Notes: generated by a model from the letters alone, not told the origin. A DNA stretch of 64,000 nt from Emydura subglobosa (GCA_007922225.1 ML679958.1:58422838-58486837), one strand, 5' to 3'; counted from the stretch's first letter, positions 44,919-55,352 are shown. A program made the numbers and translations.

Positions 44919-45204
44919 AGCTATGTCTACACCACCACCAGCAGTGCAGGATCAATTTTGCAGATTCGATTGAGCGACAGTAAAGACTCGCTCAATCGAA
45001 GCTGGAAGTCAGCTCTGTAAATCCACCCTGGCAAATAGCGTAGCGCTGCTTTGACGGGAGGGCATTTCCCGTTGGCGCAGTGCAGTGGAGACGTCATGGT
45101 AAGTAGACATTAAGAAGTCAACGGGAGATACACAAATTACTGTACATAGCTTGCGTATCTTCCGTCAACTGCCACCGAAATCCATGGCCGGTGTAAACCA
45201 GGCC
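44919..45204. mobile_element. Harbinger-type MITE (286 bp) with TAA target duplication
   Basis: The element begins AGCTATGTCTACACC and ends GTGTAAACCAGGCC, so the terminal GTCTACAC/GTTTACAC words pair. It is flanked by TAA at 44,916-44,918 and 45,205-45,207, the 3-bp TWA target preference of PIF/Harbinger. The interior is self-complementary ('gcgcagtgcagtg', 'tcgattgagcgacagt/actcgctcaatcga'). It interrupts the LINE endonuclease between NGACL and LEKFIDES. Confidence 0.85.
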
Positions 45205-45859
45205 TAAGCATGCACCATTTTTATCAGTTGTCTTACTTCCCCACAATTTATTATGACTATTTAGGTCTCTAGATATAATATATAGTCTTTTAGCATTCTT
45301 CACTATTTCTTGTAGCTCTGAAATTTCTAATTTTCCAAATGGGTTATAGATATTATAAATCCTTAAAAAAATATTACTCTTCTACATTGTGACCTCAACA
45401 GCATTATATTCTAGGCTTACTTCTTCATTTTCTGCTGGCATGTAGTTTATTCTTTCCCCTAGGAAAGTACAGGTGCCTCCTCCTTTTCCTAGTTTTTGGT
45501 CTTGCCTAAAGGGAATATACCCTGGAATTTTAAAAGCGTGCTTTCCAATCAACCATGTATCCTGGATACATATGACACATGGCTTAATTTTTCATTTCCA
45601 CGTGACCATGTGCTGTCAGACTCTGTTCATTCCAACAAAAGACTGAGATCCCCCTACTAGTCATATTTCACCTTTAACTTCATTCAAAATTGCATGAATA
45701 TGGTCTATTGACAAGTTGTTAATAGGCAAGTATTTTTTCCGCTGTTCTTGCTATAACTTTTATTTTTTCTGATTTTTTTCCCCAGTTTGTGATGTACAAT
45801 TTATCACTTCTCTCATAAATGCAATAAATCTTTCTTTTTCATTACTAGTAGATCATCAC

Positions 45860-47230
45860 CTATTCCTTCTGCATTGTTTATCACATTCCTTATAGAATGA
45901 GGCTATGTCTCCAGGTCCCCTTTTCCTGTGTTGATTGTCTCTTTCTTCTCCATCTGATGCTTTGAGAGAATCTTTGCAACTTCTGCAATTTTTGTCTTTT
46001 GTATCTCTAGCTTGCCTTCCCATGATACACCCTCTATAAGTTGGACTGTAATTACCCCTGGAGCCCTGGCCAGTCCTCCCCAGCCCCCCAGAGTGCTGCC
46101 GGCCCAAGCGTTTCCAGCCACCAGAGCACTGTTTGCCTGCACTGCACTGACCTGCTTGAGTGCCACCTCCCCCGTCCCCAGGCTAGCTTTTGGCCAGCTG
46201 GCGTGCCAACCCACTCCAGCCCTGGGCTGGCCAGTCCATCCCCAGCCACCAGCACGAGTGCCCCCAGCCCACGGAGCACCGCCAGCCTGCCTCGTGCCAC
46301 AGGGCTGGCCCTGGCAGTTCCACCCCAGCTGCCGGAGCGTCGCTGGCCCAAGCACTCCTAGCCACCAGAGCACCACCACCCCGCACCTTGCCATCCTGCC
46401 CGAGCGCCGCCCCCAGGCTGGCCTGTGGCTAGTCGGCCCGCCAACCTACCCCGGCCCTGGGTTGGCCGGTTCGCCCCCAGCCCTTGAAGCGCCACAAGCC
46501 CACAATGCACCACAGCACCAGCCCACCCTGTCCCCAGGCTGGCTGATGGGCAGCCCAGCCCCACTGCTGGAGTGGCTGCTGGCCTGCGCTGCTTCAGCGG
46601 AGGGGCCAGGGCCAGGCCTGCTAACACCACCTGCCGCCGCCGCCAAGTCCATGCAACGTGGCAGGAGGGGGCGGAGTGTGGGTGGGGCGAGCCTGGCTGT
46701 CAGGGAAGGGTTAGCCTTCCCTAGCCTTACATATCGGGTGCCCATGACGGAAACCCTAGTGTTATTTTCTCAGGTAGAGTCCCAGTCCCAGTCCCTCCCT
46801 TAAATGTAAGCAGTACAGCTATCCTCCTCATTTACTAATTAGTTGCTTATTTCTAACACTTTATCTTCTCCTGTGCTATTGATTATCTCATCATTGGTCA
46901 GAATTAATTACATTCCTAAGTTACCCCCTTTATTGCTGTCAAATACTTTGATAGCTGGCAATTTATTTTAATTTCCCTAGCCTTTTAGTTTTTAAGCAGT
47001 TTATCGGCTTGCTCTTTGTTTTTACATTCAACTAAAAGAACACCCTCTCAGAGCCTCCTAGCTCTTATAATATCTCATGTACTTTTTTTTAATCCAGTCA
47101 GCTACTTTCACGGGGTTAACATCAGCTCATCTTATAATTATAACCGTTTGGTTTATTTCCCTCCTCAGCTTTGGTTTTTTGCTGGTATCATCATTCTGCT
47201 TCTACAGTGAAAAGTTAATCACCTATTCTC
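45860..47230 (-). pseudogene. I/Nimb-type LINE ORF1 remnant, interrupted
   Basis: The upstream part (47,230-46,970) reads, in broken frames, INQTVIIIR, DVNPVKVADWIKK, DIIRARRL and GVLLVECKNKEQADKLLK. The pattern is like the RRM-type region of I/Jockey ORF1 proteins. The downstream part (46,045-45,860) reads YRGCIMGRQARDTKDKN and then a Lys/Glu-rich tail. The zinc-knuckle region expected between them (before Y-R-G-C) is absent where the GC-rich block begins. There are multiple stops. Confidence 0.6.
46050..46740. repeat. GC-rich degenerate repeat block
   Basis: C-rich on the + strand, built of diverged units around 'gggctggcc(a/g)gt.c.cccccagcc..cc.gagc.cc' recurring about every 90-130 bp (e.g. 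46,069, 46,222, 46,304, 46,462). Overlapping ORFs in five frames (the longest 263 codons, proline/alanine-rich) are a by-product of composition. It lies inside ORF1 of the I/Nimb LINE and has replaced its zinc-knuckle part. Confidence 0.6.
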
Positions 47231-47235
47231 CCACC

Positions 47236-48340
47236 ACAAAGAAAAAAAGGAGTTGCGGGAGGTGAGAGATCATCGTTTCAGATATTGTATAGCTCCTATA
47301 GTACCTCTTTGGCAGAGAGGTGTCACTCCAAGCCACTGCTGGGAAACAGCCGTGTATATCACTGAAGTGCTCAAACATATGGTGACTGAACAGCACATCT
47401 ATGAGCAGAGTGGTCAGTTTCCAAGGAGGCACTGAAAAAAAATTACACCCTTCCCCAAAATTTGACCAAGCTGGAGTTCCTGCTGCCAGTAAAGTTTGCA
47501 GATATCAGCTCCTGGGATCGGGTCAGAATTCACAAGGAATCAAGATGAGGCTGCCTTAGCATCTGCATGGTTTCTCAAACTTGGCATAAAAATATTTCAG
47601 GCTGTGATGACACCCCCCCCCCAAAAGTGATGATGCCCCCCTATGCCATGCCATCCTTACTGACATGCATGGGGGCTGACAGCTTGTGATCCCCCCATAA
47701 TAACCGCATTAACCCTTGAGGGTTCACGACCCCCAGTTTGAGAATCCCTGGCTTAGTGTCTCTCCCCAGTTTCTGATATAGCCTCTTAGAACTGCATGCA
47801 GACACACAACGCCATTGCCTTCCCTCAGCCCCCCTGCCCCAGGCAAGTTTCTGGACTGAATTCTCACCCCTATTCATAGTTGGGACTAATGATTTTGTCA
47901 CCCTAGGAATGTATGGATTACATTTAACAGAAAGGGACTAAATTTGAACCACTTGCCATTCTCCTACCATATAGTTCAGTCTTTTCAGGTGGCTCGTTAC
48001 AGCGTTGGGTTAGTACTGAGTGGCGTATGTACAGGGAGGCAATGTGTGTGCCTTCCCAGTAAAAAATTTTTTACATGCTTGTGTTAGTGTTTGCATTTCC
48101 CAGTCTCCATTTTGAATTCCACATGGGGGGGGGGAGGGAGGGCACCAAGGTATTGACATGCAATCCACTATTAGCAAATATAAACCATGGGTAGCAGCAT
48201 GTATCTTTTGCATTGGTTCATAGAATGGAAATCCATCCCATTCCTCTATTAATAAATACAAAAATGGAGCCAGAAAATTACCAGGCCTTAGGACAACTTC
48301 TTCCTCTTCCATTTTTGCTGCTGCTTCTACAGTGGGCTGT
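47236..48340. other. Intergenic, unrecognised apart from a hAT MITE
   Basis: Apart from the element at 47,574-47,751, nothing is recognised. Poly-C (47,611-47,620) and poly-G (48,125-48,134) runs are present. Short ORFs are unsupported. Confidence 0.45.
47574..47751. mobile_element. Short hAT MITE
   Basis: The left end 'tgcatggtttctcaaactt' and the inverse of the right end 'gccagggattctcaaactggg' share the hAT TTCTCAAACT core. The flanks TTAGCATC and TTAGTGTC agree at 6 of 8 positions, a plausible old target duplication. It is non-coding. Confidence 0.6.
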
Positions 48341-48690
48341 TCCTCCAAGGGGGGTCAGGGCTGGACTATGGGCAGCCTGGGTGCACTGGTGCACACTGGT
48401 CAGCTGATAAGGTGCAGTCAGGAGATGAGTAGTAGTGTTAGGATACTAGGAAGTCAGAGTCAGGCACTGAGTTGCAGGCAAATAGCAAAGTCAAGGATGA
48501 CCTAAGGTCAGAAGTTGGAGTCTAGGGTCTACCACACGCAAGTTTTGAAGCACAGGCATGTAGTCTGCATTGTTGCTCAGACAGCTACCCATGCCGGCTT
48601 CCTTGTTTAAATACTAGCGTCTGCCAATCAGTCGACTGTGCCTAGCTCTATGGGGTCCTCCAGCAGAAATTCACCCTAAGCTTGCAGTGG
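48340..48690. repeat. Unclassified LTR-like repeat
   Basis: 'gcagtcaggagatgagtagtag..ggaagtcagagtcaggcactgag' and 'caatcagtcgactgtgcct' share wording with the block at 9,330-9,720 ('gtcagaatcagaagtcacacc', 'ccaatcagcagtctgctg'). They are probably two members of one dispersed family; borders are not defined. Confidence 0.35.
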
Positions 48691-49222
48691 CAGTGTGGAA
48701 GTGGCCTGGAACCCCCTAGGTTCTAGTTCTACAGATTCTTACGAGGGGGAGGGGAGATATCAAAAAGCTTCCTCAAATACAGGCCCAGGATGTGCTGCAG
48801 CTGCCTCCTCTAGGACCAGCTTCATCAGCAGAGTCACTTCATTTGCCTTATTCAGTGCCTGGTGCTGGCTCCCATTGATTCTCAGACTGGCTTTTTGGGC
48901 CATCAGGTAGCCATCTCAGCTGATCAGGTCATTGTGCACAATGGGTGGCTTGGTGCAGTTCCCAGAACCTGGTCAAACGCATCATAAAATGGGGATGTCA
49001 GCAAGTTGCCAGAGGTGTAGTTCTGGTCCTTGGCTTTCCAGTACTTTGTCTTGTGCTGCTTAATTTCTTCTCTACTCTGGTCTGAAAAATTTCCAACAAT
49101 GCCAGCTTCTTCGCTATTTGCTGGTATGCATGGTCACTGCTAGTTCTCTTTCTAAAATCAGTTGTTTTGCTGGCGTCGCACCACAGATTAACCAAAACCT
49201 GGACCATGATGCAGCCCACTTT
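48690..49222 (-). pseudogene. Myb/trihelix-like DNA-binding domain gene remnant
   Basis: On the - strand from 49,219: VQVLVNLWCDASKTTDFRKR, SSDHAYQQIAKKLALLEIFQ, then in a shifted frame SREEIKQHKTKYWKAKDQN, SFYDAFDQVLGTAP-like sequence (SPFYDAFDQVLGTAPSHPL) and a stop near 48,925. The LVNLW..Y..IAKKL..LG..RT.EE...K...Y.K.KD pattern is that of Myb/SANT-like DNA-bind_4 (trihelix) domains that accompany PIF/Harbinger transposases or occur as domesticated genes. The two-frame reading and lack of a clear start indicate a pseudogene. It differs in sequence from the Myb-like gene at 57-58.6 kb. Confidence 0.72.
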
Positions 49223-50694
49223 GTAAATGACTTCTCAATGTCCATTGCAAACACAGAAGTTCTCCTAAGGTGTGATTGCAGCTTAGCCGTCAGAATAAAA
49301 TGGAAGGATTAAATGCCAAGCTGCAGTACTAGAACGAGGGGGGCTACTTCCATTTCCCTGAAGTCAACTGAAGATTCTTGAGAGAGAAAGGACAAAGGAA
49401 GTCTGCCCATAGAATTGTGGGATACTCTTGGCAGATTTCAACGACGCAAGTCCGGGGAGGCTGTCTCTACCTTGCAAAAACAATAGGTCTTGAACCCTTA
49501 GTCCCACCTTGACTCCCTTGCAGTCCTAGTTCTGAGCCTGAGTTGAAATAGATGTGTGTAGATGGAAGAGGGGTTAAGACTTTAGCCTGAGTCTGAGCCT
49601 GGGTTTACATTGCAGCTTAAACATACACCAAATCTCATCCATGGTAGACTGTCAAGGAGTTTGTAGGCTAAGTAAACCTCGCCACATTTTCAGAATATCA
49701 GTCAATTTCTTAGTGATGTACTGAACAATTTGGGGGAGCTAAACTAAAGCACCTCTCATGGCTGTCAAAAATCATTTGTACTAGTCTGTCAGCAGATTTA
49801 GTGGGTATTTTAACATCCAAGCCATTTCTAACGCACAAAAATCTCAGGTAAGCATGCATCTGGTCTGTCAGAAACTTCTCCACAGCTGTAGCATTTGGCT
49901 CTCTTTGTGTGAATTTGCATGATATTGTAACAATCTCTTTAAACTCCCTTATCAAAAATGCAACTGTGGTTCAGTCATTAATGTTTATAAGCGGGAACAT
50001 GTGTTGACCCAAAAGTGCTTGGAATAGGGAGAATACAAAGTGTTCAATTCAACAACGTGAGGAGACTCAGCAAAGACCTGTTCATGGGCCACAGGCTGTC
50101 CCAATTCACTCGTCATACAATTGCATTCATGGCAGTGGGTTCACAGGCTTGGAGGGCAGAAGTTGATCCTGCCTACAACAAACTGTGGGCAGTGTAACCT
50201 CTTTGTAATAGGGATTATCTCCCCTTTTATAAATCAGCTAACATATGACCTTTATTAATCTGCAATAAACTGCAATGTCTAGCATATGTGAATAAATTAG
50301 GGTGGAGTTTGCAGTTTCCATGGTTTGGTGGATTTGTCAAACTCTTTAATATTTGTTTTATGAATATTTTTGTCTTTCATTTCCTACAGTTGCTCGGAGC
50401 TTTTTTAATAATACTTTTCCACGAAGAGGGTTCAAACAGTGATCTGCAGCATGGCCCATGCGTCTTAGAATAGTGTGCAAGCAAACTGGGCTGACCACTT
50501 ACACTATGTTTGAATCAGATACATGTTTTAAATCACTCAGATGTAACCTCCAGCGAAAAAAAAGTGCTTGTAGTGACACTACAGAAGGGCCTTTAGGCAG
50601 ATATATAGTCTTGTGCCAGGTGTTATTATAAGTAAGAGTGACCTATGCCTAGAAGCTGGGGAGTAGTACGGGAACAGTAAGGCTAAGAGGAAGC
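49223..50694. other. Intergenic, unrecognised
   Basis: Only a Harbinger/MITE-like phrase 'gagcctgggtttacattgcagctt' (49,594-49,617) stands out; it may be the outer end of the element that carried the 48.7-49.2-kb Myb-like gene. No partner end was identified. Confidence 0.4.
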
Positions 50695-51328
50695 CTTACT
50701 TAAGTGTGCCTTTATTGCCAAGAAGGTTAACGGCATATTGGGCTGCATTAGTAAGAGCATTGCCAGCAGATCGAGGGAAGTGATTATTCCCCTCTATTCG
50801 GCACTGGTGAGGCCTCATTTGGAGTATTGTGTCCAGTTTTGGGCCCCCCACTACAAAAAGGTTGTGGACAAATAGGAGAGAGTCCAGTGGAGGGCAATGA
50901 AAATGCTTAAGGGGCTGGAGCACATGACTTATGAGGAGAGGCTGAGGGAACTACACTTGTTTAGTCTGCAGAAGAGAAGACTGAGGGGGGGATTTGATAG
51001 CAGCCTTTAACCTGAAAGGGGAGTTCAAGGGAGGACAAAGCTAGGCTGTTCTCAGTGGTAGTAGATATAGAACTAGGAGCAATGGTCTCAAGTTGCAGTG
51101 GCGGAGGTTGAGGTTGGCTATTAGGACAAGCTTTTTCACTAGGAGGGTGGTGAAGCACTGGAATGGGTTACCTAGGGAAGTGGTGGAATCTCCATCCTTA
51201 GAAGTTTTTAAAGTGCAGCTTGACAAAGCCCTGGCTGGGATGATTTAGCTGGGGTTGGTCCTGCTTTGAGCAGGGGGTTAGCCTAGATGACCTCCTGAGG
51301 TCCCTTCAAATCCTAATCTTCTATGAAA
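50695..51328 (+). mobile_element. CR1 3' fragment (ORF2 C-terminus and 3' UTR)
   Basis: 'ctattcggcactggtgaggcctcatttggagtattgtgtccagttttgggccccccactaca' is the CR1 ORF2 C-terminal region ([21 protein letters not shown]). It continues through 'atggaatctccatccttagaagtttttaaa' to 'gggttagcctagatgacctcctgaggtcccttcaaatcctaatcttctatga'. Frames are broken by single-base changes. Confidence 0.93.
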
Positions 51329-51599
51329 CCCAGCTGGAGCCCACCAGCCAGACTTTCACCAGGTCTGGGAGGAGTCTTCCCTGAGGCAACTTTCTAAGGG
51401 CACAAGACCTCAAGTGACTTCCTTCCCCCAGCCATGTGGGCTTGAGGAGGAAGAGCAGACTCCATAGGGGAGGAGCCAGCCCTGGGATCAGAGACTTTCT
51501 CCTCAGCCAGAAGGAGAAGTGAAGCAGAACAAGGCAGAATCCTAGCTTGCTTTCATAGCCGAGGGACACCAGTGCTGTCATTGGAGTTTGCCTTCTTCA

Positions 51600-52525
51600 G
51601 TTCCTGCTTGATTTTCATTATGGCAGAGCACCGGCTTCTGACAACACAAGCACTATCTTCCAGGCCTCATTCTCTCTGTGCAGGTTAGTGAAGGACACAC
51701 ACCAAGCTCCAAGCGTTGCTTTGGAGTGCTCTGCCCCTCTTCCACTGGACACTCATAGAACTTTCAGATCTGATAAGGTGCATATACAGTGAAAATAAGG
51801 ATATGTTTATTATCAAAAAAACAGAAATTCAAGTAACAGAGAGTCAGAATATTGGGGGAAATGGCTGCGTATAAAATAATAACACGTTTTTTAGAGACTA
51901 AATGTAACTAGCCCATTATCCTCCTGTTATGTTCATCTCACCCAAAGTTCTTCCCAGTGTTTTCAGTCAAGCCTGGCTGAGATCCCTTTTTCATAAAGCA
52001 AACCCACTGTCAGTTTAATTCCTTGGTGAACTAAGGATTGTCTCTTTGCACCCCCAAATAGACCAGAACAGATTTTTGATGTTTACCTGAAAATAGGGTT
52101 CCCCGCCTTCCTCTGTTTAGCTCTTCCTGTTCATTTCCTTCTCAAGTCTCTCCCAGCTCTTCATTAGCCTTTGGCTTAGTGTGCTAATAGATTCCTATTA
52201 TATGGCATGCAATACACAATTGTCCACCATGGAGATAAGAATCTCCCACCCACTGTCTGGAGGAGTTTGTCTCAAGACATGCTACCTTTGAGTCACCTGC
52301 TTTATCTACACTACTAGAGAACATAATTTTTAGTATATCCACATAACTCCCCACATATTTTCCGTACCTACATCTCACAATAATTATGAAGATCAGTGTA
52401 ACACAGACTTTCAACACAGACCTTACATGACATTCTTTTGGTGAACCCAGAGGATCCCTTTACTCCTATATACTCTGTGCCGTCTGCCTCATGGCATCAA
52501 GAGATTCTTGAGTCACAGCATGACA
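51600..52525 (-). repeat. Possible antisense LTR-type repeat
   Basis: It contains 'gtgaaaataaggatatgtttattatcaaaaaa' (51,792-51,823), like the A-rich stretches at 18,800 and 25,010, in a pyrimidine-rich context. Borders and class are undetermined. Positions 51,329-51,600 and 52,526-52,740 are unrecognised. Confidence 0.3.
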
Positions 52526-52740
52526 CCCACCAGCCCTTTGCAGGGAAATCAAATTAAAACATTATTTGAATGTGAATTGCTTCTCCAGTTAGATGTGCAC
52601 CAAGCAGTTCTAAAGCTCAGACACGTGTGCATGTGCAGATAAAGAGGCTAACTACCTAGAAAACTACCTCTACTTCACAGGAGCTGGGTTGCTTTGGGAA
52701 TATAGTATTGTAATTAGATCTGAGTATCACTCCAAGCACT

Positions 52741-53400
52741 GTGAGTTTGAGCCCACCCAGGGCAGAAATCTGAAATAAAGAAGATGGAATCTACTACGGG
52801 TGTCAAAGGGTATATTTTATTTTAGGGAAATGTAATCTGAATACAGCAAAATATCCAGGAGGCCTTGAAAGTATTATTTGAAAAGAAAAAAACGACATAA
52901 GCAAATGCTTGCTGGGAGGGGAGAGTGTTTGGTTGGAAGAGTAGGTGGGAATGGGGGAGGGATTGGGTAGTTAAGCAATGCGGAGGTGTGGCACAGAGGA
53001 CATACAGATGGATGACCAGGGGACCAGGAGAGAATAGGAACAGCCCCACATTCCCCCTCTATATCTCATGACCTCAGAGTACCCAGCTCGTCTGGGGTGT
53101 GACCCTGCGTCCCTGCCTATCTTGGGAGTCTGAGCCTCTCTCCCTACCTCTTGTAAGTGAACTGACATCTGGGGGTCCCTGGCATCATGGGGGATACTGA
53201 GACCACTCCCTGTGTGCCAGGATCTGGGGGGCCTCTGCCTATCTGTGGGGGAGTTGATCTTCCTTTCTTACCCCCCATGTGAGCCAGGTTCTGGATGGGG
53301 CATGCCTTTCTGGGGTGACTAGGGGGGTTTAAGCCCATCTCCCTACCCTGCCTCCGTTGTGAGCCAGGAACTGGGGAAGCCCGTCCCAGTGGGTGGACAG
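52741..53400. repeat. Unclassified interspersed repeat, copy 1
   Basis: 'gggcagaaatctga', 'aaatgtaatctgaatacagcaaaatat' and 'gcaaatgcttgctgggaggggag' recur in the same order at 58,785-58,940. Both copies continue into G-rich sequence with 'gagccaggatctgg / gagctgggatctgg' words. I do not recognise the family. Confidence 0.6.
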
Positions 53401-53404
53401 CTTA

Positions 53405-54058
53405 GAACATAGATTCATAGATTCCAAAGCCAGAAGGGCCCATTGTGATCACCTAGCTTGACCTCCTGTATAACACAGAACTTCCCCCAAAATAATTCCT
53501 AGTGCATCTCTTTTAGAAAAATAGCCAGTCTTCATTTAAAAATTGTCAGTGATGGAGAATCTACCATGCCCCTTGACAAATTGTTCCAGTGGTTAATTAC
53601 CCTTACTTAAAACTTTGTGCTTTCTGAACATGCCTAGCTAACTTCCAGTCATTGGATCATGCTGTACATTTCTCTGGTGGACTGAAGAGCCCATTATTAA
53701 ATATTTGTTTCCCACGCAGGTACTTACAGACTGCCATCAAGTCACCCCATAACCTTCTCTTTGTTAAGCTAAATCGATTGAGTCTATCCCTATAAGGCAG
53801 GTTTTCTAATATTTTAATCATACTTGTGACTCTTCTCTGAGCCCTCTGCAACTTATCAACATCCTTCTTGAATGGAGGACACCAGATCCACACTCAGTAT
53901 TCCAGCAGCAGTCACACTAGTGCCAAATATAGAGGTAAAATAACCTCTTTGTTCTTATACAAGAGTCCCCTTTTATGCATCCAAGGATTGCATAATTTGC
54001 ATTAGCCTCTTTGGTCACAACAACACGCTGGCACCTGCTTATCCACAAAGATCCCCAA
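53405..54058 (-). mobile_element. Antisense CR1 3' fragment
   Basis: It begins with the inverse CR1 tail 'catagattcatagattccaaagccagaagggccca' and runs through the ORF2 C-terminus on the - strand: MWIWCPPFKKDVDKLQRAQR, TSMIKILENLPYRDRLNRFSLTKRRLWGDLMAV (53,893-53,700). It stops exactly where the Harbinger element begins. Confidence 0.92.
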
Positions 54059-54078
54059 GGCCTTGTCTACACTACAAA

Positions 54079-54216
54079 TGTCACCCTTTTGTGGTTTAGA
54101 AAGCATGACCCCTTTAAATCTTTGTCTAGAGGGGGAAAGTGCTGATTGTTCCAGGAAGAGGAAGTGTTGTTTTATGGGGGGGGGGAGAAACATGAGGCGA
54201 GGCAGGGAGCAACAGG

Positions 54217-54247
<31 letters not shown>

Positions 54248-54993
54248 TGCGTGCGTGCGTGTGTGTGTAGCTCCATACAGAAGGGCTGCAGCAAGCAGGC
54301 CCCCACAGAATGCTCAAAGCCTGGTCAGGACAGAACGGCTGACTGTGGACACCCAGGACAGGAGCCAGGAGAAGCACTGTGCCATGGAGGAATCACCTGA
54401 AAAGGACAAATCGGAGCTGGACTCAGTATCACTGCTGCCCAGAGCTGTATGGGGCCGGGAGTGCTGGGGTTTGTGACCTTGCATTGGGAAGAAGGAGGGA
54501 GGCTGTAGCTAGCTAAGTGGGGAAGGTGTTACTCTATGTAGGTTTGCGGAGAGCGGCAGAAGAGGGCACTGGAGAGGTTTGCTGGGGAAAGTACTGGCGC
54601 TGAAGACGATCAGGAGCACCCAAAACTCACAACTGGACTGGAACTTTGCCCAGGACTTCTGAAACTCTGAGTGCAGAAGCATTGCTCGGTGTCTGCCCTT
54701 TCACACTGTGGCACCACTGGGCCTGTGGGGCCTCGTGTTGAATGTAACCTGCTTTACCACTCCCCCGATCTCTCCCTGAGTTGTTTTTCTCCATTCATCC
54801 CTCTGCGAATAAATAGTTCCCTTTCCTACATACATTGGACTATCCCGGTGTGTGTGTGTTCACTCCCAGGGGTTTGAAACAGGTGCCCCAGGGTTGGAAG
54901 CGACTTTCCTTTTTGCATCTCTGCACTCCTTTTCTTAGCCGGAACTGCCTGCAGAGCAGGCTCCATCTTGACCATGATGGCGCTAAAGTGTCA
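54079..54993 (+). mobile_element. Probable solo LTR inserted in the Harbinger left end
   Basis: It starts TGTCACCCTTTTGTGG straight after 20 bp of Harbinger terminus and may end GTGTCA at 54,993 before the Harbinger-like 'caaaattacgttgacctaagtta'. CAAA appears on both sides (54,075-54,078 and 54,994-54,997). An AATAAA at 54,808-54,813 fits the polyadenylation signal of an LTR. Borders are tentative. Confidence 0.45.
54216..54268 (+). repeat. (GT)n / (GTGC)n microsatellite
   Basis: Uninterrupted GT, then GTGC/GCGT units, then GT again, 53 bp in all. It explains the repetitive Cys-Val and Thr-His ORFs overlapping this spot. Confidence 0.97.
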
Positions 54994-55352
54994 CAAAATT
55001 ACGTTGACCTAAGTTATGTTGGCATACAGCCGCCACAATAATTAAATCTCTTTTGCATGTCCACGCGATGCTCCTTGTGTCAGCGGTGCTCGTCCTCACT
55101 TGCAGTGCTTGCATTGATGCAGAGAACAGTGCACCGGAGGTAGCTATCCCACTGTGCAACTTACCACGATCTAGCGCAGGGTGTTTTGGGAAGGTTTTGC
55201 AGTGCCTCATGGGGCCAAACGAGTCACCCAGGGGTGACTGGAAACATGATTTCAATGTCCCGTAATGCAGTGTTCTCCAGGCCATAATTTCATCTGCATT
55301 CCATAACGTTTCACGCCTCTTTTCAAATCCCTGCAAACTTGCATGTCCCTCT

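Larger units (their letters stand above)
42540..45620 (-). pseudogene. I/Nimb-type LINE ORF2: endonuclease, RT, RNase H (broken)
   Basis: Endonuclease: PCVICIQDTWLIGKHAFKIP, GYIPFRQDQKLGKGGGTCTF, IYNIYNPFGKLEISELQEIV, SRDLNSHNKLWGSKTTDKNG (usual GDFNxHxxLWGS), then LEKFIDESRLLILNDGTPT beyond the MITE. RT: FLYIEKTHDILW (domain A, first Asp changed to Tyr), GIRGRMYGWIREFLSKRTMQ, SYFNIMIYDIPKQ and VFADDCALWVRSRN (catalytic ADD kept). RNase H: QIYTDKFKKV, MTVKLVAIMLALNWI (usual Glu replaced by Lys), IIFSASISDHMAIKMG (usual SDS read as SAS) and VVWIPEYMG followed after a frameshift by NEMTDKAAKNDVKKM. Several catalytic positions are lost, so it is inactive. Confidence 0.82.
42311..47235 (-). mobile_element. 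I/Nimb-group LINE with RNase H, antisense, rearranged
   Basis: About 4.9 kb on the - strand encodes, in order: an ORF1 with RRM-like remnants (47,230-46,745), a GC-rich block (46,050-46,740), the ORF1 C-terminus (46,045-45,860), APE endonuclease (about 45,610-44,820), reverse transcriptase (about 43,870-42,960) and RNase H (about 42,940-42,540). Endonuclease-RT-RNase H order is characteristic of the I superfamily (I, Nimb, Loa and others), not CR1 or L2. A Tigger-like MITE and a Harbinger MITE sit inside it. An apparent deletion removes the segment between the RT catalytic block and RNase H. Clade assignment rests on remembered motif style, so Nimb is tentative. Confidence 0.8.

Noticed and set aside
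44916..45207. CRISPR-like or regulatory palindrome
   Set aside because: The inverted structure is fully explained by a Harbinger MITE with TAA target duplication. No regularly spaced direct repeats occur in the window.
46012..46803. 263-codon Pro/Ala-rich open frame on + strand
   Set aside because: Long frames occur in several frames of both strands here, caused by GC-rich degenerate repeats with few stop triplets. There is no domain, splice context or start context, and it lies inside a LINE.
54063..54476. Cys/Val-rich and Thr/His-rich frames
   Set aside because: They are translations of the GT/GTGC microsatellite at 54,216-54,268.
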